A DNA stretch of 64,000 nt, taken from Gemmatimonadota bacterium (GTDB lineage Bacteria > Gemmatimonadota > Gemmatimonadetes > Longimicrobiales > Gaopeijiaceae). The notes under the pieces were generated by a model, which was not told where the DNA came from, searched no databases, and saw only the letters and a program-made list of their open reading frames with translations. Positions 61,942 to 64,000 of the stretch are shown here, one piece after another. Numbering within the stretch: the stretch's first letter is position 1; each line of letters opens with the position of its first letter. Location of the stretch: positions 1-64,000 of the forward strand of contig JAWKQN010000015.1 of NCBI GenBank assembly GCA_041390125.1. The letters are read 5' to 3'. The position numbers and the translations under genes were made by a program.

Positions 61942-63825
61942 ATGGCGACATACCGCGACATCGTTCCGGTCAAGAAGAAGGTCGAAGACGAGCTCCTGGC
62001 CCGCCCCGGCGTCACCGGCGTGGACGTGGGCACGAAGATCAAAGGCGGCGAGGATACCGGACAGCTCGCCATCCGGGTCTACGTCGCCGAGAAGAAGGAC
62101 GTCTCGGCCAAACAGAAGATCCCGGCCGAGGTGGAGGGCATCCCGACCGACGTCATCCAGCTCACGTTCAAGCCCACCCCGGCCATGCAGCGCCTGACGG
62201 AGTTCGGGCCGCAGGTGGACGCGACGCAGTACGCCACCCTGGAAGGCGGCATGAGCATCGGGCCCTGCCGTTCGCTCTATCTCGAGCCGCCCGAGGTGCC
62301 GACCGCGGGCAACTATGTCTTCGTGGGTACGCTCGGCTGCATCGTGGAAGACGTGGCGAGCGGGGACGCGATGATGCTCACCAACTTCCACGTCGCTGCG
62401 CTCGACAACGGGTGGACCGTGGGAGACACCATCGCGCAGCCGGGTGTGCCCGACGGCGGCAGTTGCCCGACGGACGTCACCGGCACGCTGCAGCGCGCCG
62501 TGATCGCGGGCACCACGGCGGGAGGCAATCCCGGTGTGGACGGCGCGGTGGTCCGCATCAACGGCCGGCCCCACCGGTGCTCGATCCTCGACATCGGCGA
62601 CGTGGCCGGCACCGCCGTGGCCACCAACGGAATGAACGTGCGCAAGCGCGGTCGGACCACCGAGCTGACCCAGGGCGTCGTCCAATCCGTCAACGCCACC
62701 ATCGTGGTGCCGTACGGCGATGGGATCGGGGACGTCACCCTGCACGACCAGATCCTCATCCGCGGCACACCGCAGCCCAACGGCGTCTTCGGGCTGGGCG
62801 GCGACTCCGGCTCCGTCGTGGTCAACGGAGACCGCGAGGTCGTCGGTCTCTACTTCGCCGGGAACGACGCGGCCCCGGGCATGCCCGAAGGGGTGATCGG
62901 GGTCGCCAACCCCATCGCCGCGGTGCTGGCGGCGTTGAACGTGCGCATGTGCGTGCCCAAGGCCAAGGAGAAGCTGGAGAAGTTCGAGAAGGCCGAGAAG
63001 CTCGAGAAGATCGAGCTGAAGTTCGAAGGCAAGCACGAGCTGAAGGAGGTCCTGGAGAAGCACCGCTTCAAGGACGTCAAGGACCTCATCAAGGAGATCC
63101 GCAAGGAGTTCAAGGAGCCCAAGGAGATCTTCGAGGGCGGACCCAAGGAGTTCTTCGAGAACGATCCCAAGGGGATCGTGGAGGACAAGCCGGGCGAGTT
63201 CCCGGGCCTGCCCGGGGGTCCGGGCGGTCCGTTCGGACGTGGCTCCGACCTCGAAGCACGCCTCCAGGCGCTCGAGCAGGCGCTGGGGCTGCTCGGCCCC
63301 TCCGCGACCAAGCCGCCGGCCCGGGAGCTCAAGGCCTTCAAGGAGAAGCCGGAGAAGCGGGAGATCAAGGAGTGGAAGGAGTTCAAGGAGCCGGTCAAGG
63401 AGAAGCTCGAGAAGCTGGAGAAGCCGGAGAAGTTGGAGAAGCCCGAGAAATCCGAGAAGCTGGAGAAGCCCGAGCGCAAGGAGCTCAAGGACCAGCGCAA
63501 GGAGTTCAAGGAGTGGAAGGAGCCCAAGGAGCTGATCGAGGAGAAGGCGCTCGACAAGCCCGGTGAGGGACCGGGCCCTCTGCTGGGCGGGGGCAGCGGC
63601 GCCCCGACGGGGGACCCACTCGAGGAGCGCCTCGCGCGCCTGGAGGCTGCGCTCGGCAATCTGGCCCACTTCATCGGTCCGGAGCTGCGACCTGACCTCA
63701 GCGCGGGCGCGCTCCACCAGGAGCCGGACGCGCAACGCGCGCGGCGCGGGCGCCTGCAGAAGGACGCCACGGACAGCAAGCAGGCCAAGGACCAGAAGGA
63801 CGCCGAGAAGCTCGGCGAACGCTGA
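61942..63825 (+). CDS. Trypsin-fold serine protease with Lys/Glu-rich repetitive tail
   Basis: 627 residues. Residues 1-55 form a small R-P-G-V-T-G-V-D-V-G domain seen before bacterial Nal1-like peptidases. A chymotrypsin-type triad follows: H150 (T-N-F-H-V-A), D200 (P-G-V-D-G-A-V-V) and S289 (G-G-D-S-G-S). The fold ends near 335. Residues 341-413 and 465-540 are Lys/Glu-rich (E-K-L-E-K-P repeats), separated by a Gly/Pro stretch (417-432). Two copies of a D-x-L-E-x-R-L-x-x-L-E-x-A-L-G motif occur at about 436-449 and 558-571. No signal peptide. ATG at 61942. A strong hairpin follows. Confidence 0.8.
   Translation: MATYRDIVPVKKKVEDELLARPGVTGVDVGTKIKGGEDTGQLAIRVYVAEKKDVSAKQKIPAEVEGIPTDVIQLTFKPTPAMQRLTEFGPQVDATQYATLEGGMSIGPCRSLYLEPPEVPTAGNYVFVGTLGCIVEDVASGDAMMLTNFHVAALDNGWTVGDTIAQPGVPDGGSCPTDVTGTLQRAVIAGTTAGGNPGVDGAVVRINGRPHRCSILDIGDVAGTAVATNGMNVRKRGRTTELTQGVVQSVNATIVVPYGDGIGDVTLHDQILIRGTPQPNGVFGLGGDSGSVVVNGDREVVGLYFAGNDAAPGMPEGVIGVANPIAAVLAALNVRMCVPKAKEKLEKFEKAEKLEKIELKFEGKHELKEVLEKHRFKDVKDLIKEIRKEFKEPKEIFEGGPKEFFENDPKGIVEDKPGEFPGLPGGPGGPFGRGSDLEARLQALEQALGLLGPSATKPPARELKAFKEKPEKREIKEWKEFKEPVKEKLEKLEKPEKLEKPEKSEKLEKPERKELKDQRKEFKEWKEPKELIEEKALDKPGEGPGPLLGGGSGAPTGDPLEERLARLEAALGNLAHFIGPELRPDLSAGALHQEPDAQRARRGRLQKDATDSKQAKDQKDAEKLGER
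63405..63540 (+). repeat. GAGAAG-rich coding repeat in the protease tail
   Basis: Irregular repeats built on GAGAAG-x-TGGAGAAG-style units encode the E-K-L-E-K-P and K-E-F/W-K-E segments at protease residues 489-530. The units are codon-biased towards GAG/AAG and could slip during replication, so length may vary between strains. Confidence 0.6.
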
Positions 63826-63834
63826 CCCGACGTC

Positions 63835-63864
63835 GGGGAGGCGGTCCCATCGGACCGCCTCCCC
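63835..63864 (+). terminator. Hairpin terminator after the protease gene
   Basis: Arms GGAGGCGGTCC (63837-63847) and GGACCGCCTCC (63852-63862) form an 11-bp stem with a 4-nt loop, extendable by two G-C pairs, 9 nt after the stop. A C/T tract (CCCTTCG) follows. Confidence 0.7.
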
Positions 63865-63885
63865 CTTCGCCTACGGAGGTGTGCG

Positions 63886-64000
63886 ATGTGGTTGATCCTG
63901 AGCGCCGGGCCGGACGCATCCGCGGCCTGGGCGGCGGAGCGCCTGCGCGCTCGATTCGGGGACGACGTGCGACACGTGACCCAGGAGGAGCTGGCCGGCG
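63886..64000 (+). CDS. Start of an unidentified gene (cut by window)
   Basis: ATG at 63886 with GGAGGT 5 nt upstream; 38 codons are visible, beginning M-W-L-I-L-S-A-G-P-D-A-S-A-A-W-A-A-E-R-L. The L-I-L-S-A-G-P-D start could be a nucleotide-binding or enzyme N-terminus, but too little is seen to name it. Confidence 0.65.
   Translation, partial: MWLILSAGPDASAAWAAERLRARFGDDVRHVTQEELAG

Overview
The window is GC-rich chromosomal DNA with dense genes, many 1-4 bp stop/start overlaps and frequent GTG starts. Several traits together fit an uncultured member of the Gemmatimonadota or a close soil/sediment relative: lipoprotein-anchored 6-bladed beta-propeller and DinB proteins, two N-acyl-D-amino-acid deacylase-type amidohydrolases, an archaeal-type phosphoglycerate mutase, several ECF sigma/zinc anti-sigma pairs, and Gram-negative outer-membrane proteins. 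No rRNA, tRNA or other firm taxonomic marker is present, so the phylum is an inference. I see no CRISPR array, insertion sequence, integrase or phage gene.

Layout. 1-6.7 kb (minus strand) is a tight operon for an apparent electron-transfer conduit: a TPR membrane protein, a secreted 28-heme cytochrome built from 76-residue triheme repeats, a beta-barrel protein with an AMIN domain, a membrane cytochrome b with two H-X13-H heme pairs, and a second multiheme cytochrome cut by the window edge. 6.7-16.7 kb is mostly housekeeping: a SPOR-domain protein, holA, an ECF sigma/anti-sigma pair, an MFS transporter, a NUDIX hydrolase, an M16 peptidase pair, a TPR protein and apgM. 16.9-22.8 kb (plus) holds an aminotransferase, a D-aminoacylase overlapping a Ycf46-type AAA+ ATPase by one base, and a propeller lipoprotein.

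23-38.5 kb reads as an accessory stress and detoxification block: a peroxiredoxin-like protein, aldo/keto reductase, SDR, zinc alcohol dehydrogenase, a CYP152-type P450 peroxygenase, a doubled DUF892 ferritin-like protein, a CsbD-like protein, an HD-GYP response regulator, an SRAP protein, an aspartoacylase-like hydrolase next to a GCS2-CBS fusion ligase, a nitroreductase and a STAS-like protein. 38.6-45.5 kb holds an ECF sigma/anti-sigma/M28 peptidase operon, a DUF3052 protein, a TPR protein, a sulfocyanin-like blue copper lipoprotein and a DinB lipoprotein. 45.5-52 kb is a CusCBA-type heavy-metal efflux operon.

52-55.5 kb has thiC behind a TPP riboswitch, a calcium/sodium antiporter and a 46-residue gene with its own terminator. 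56-59 kb is a four-gene minor pilin operon with 1-4 bp overlaps. 59-64 kb holds a membrane protein, a DUF6483-like protein, a lipoprotein amidohydrolase whose usual metal-binding HxH is QxQ, and a trypsin-fold protease with a long Lys/Glu-rich repetitive tail. The best candidates for under-described biology are the multiheme conduit, the repeat-tailed protease, the GCS2-CBS/aspartoacylase pair and the QxQ amidohydrolase.
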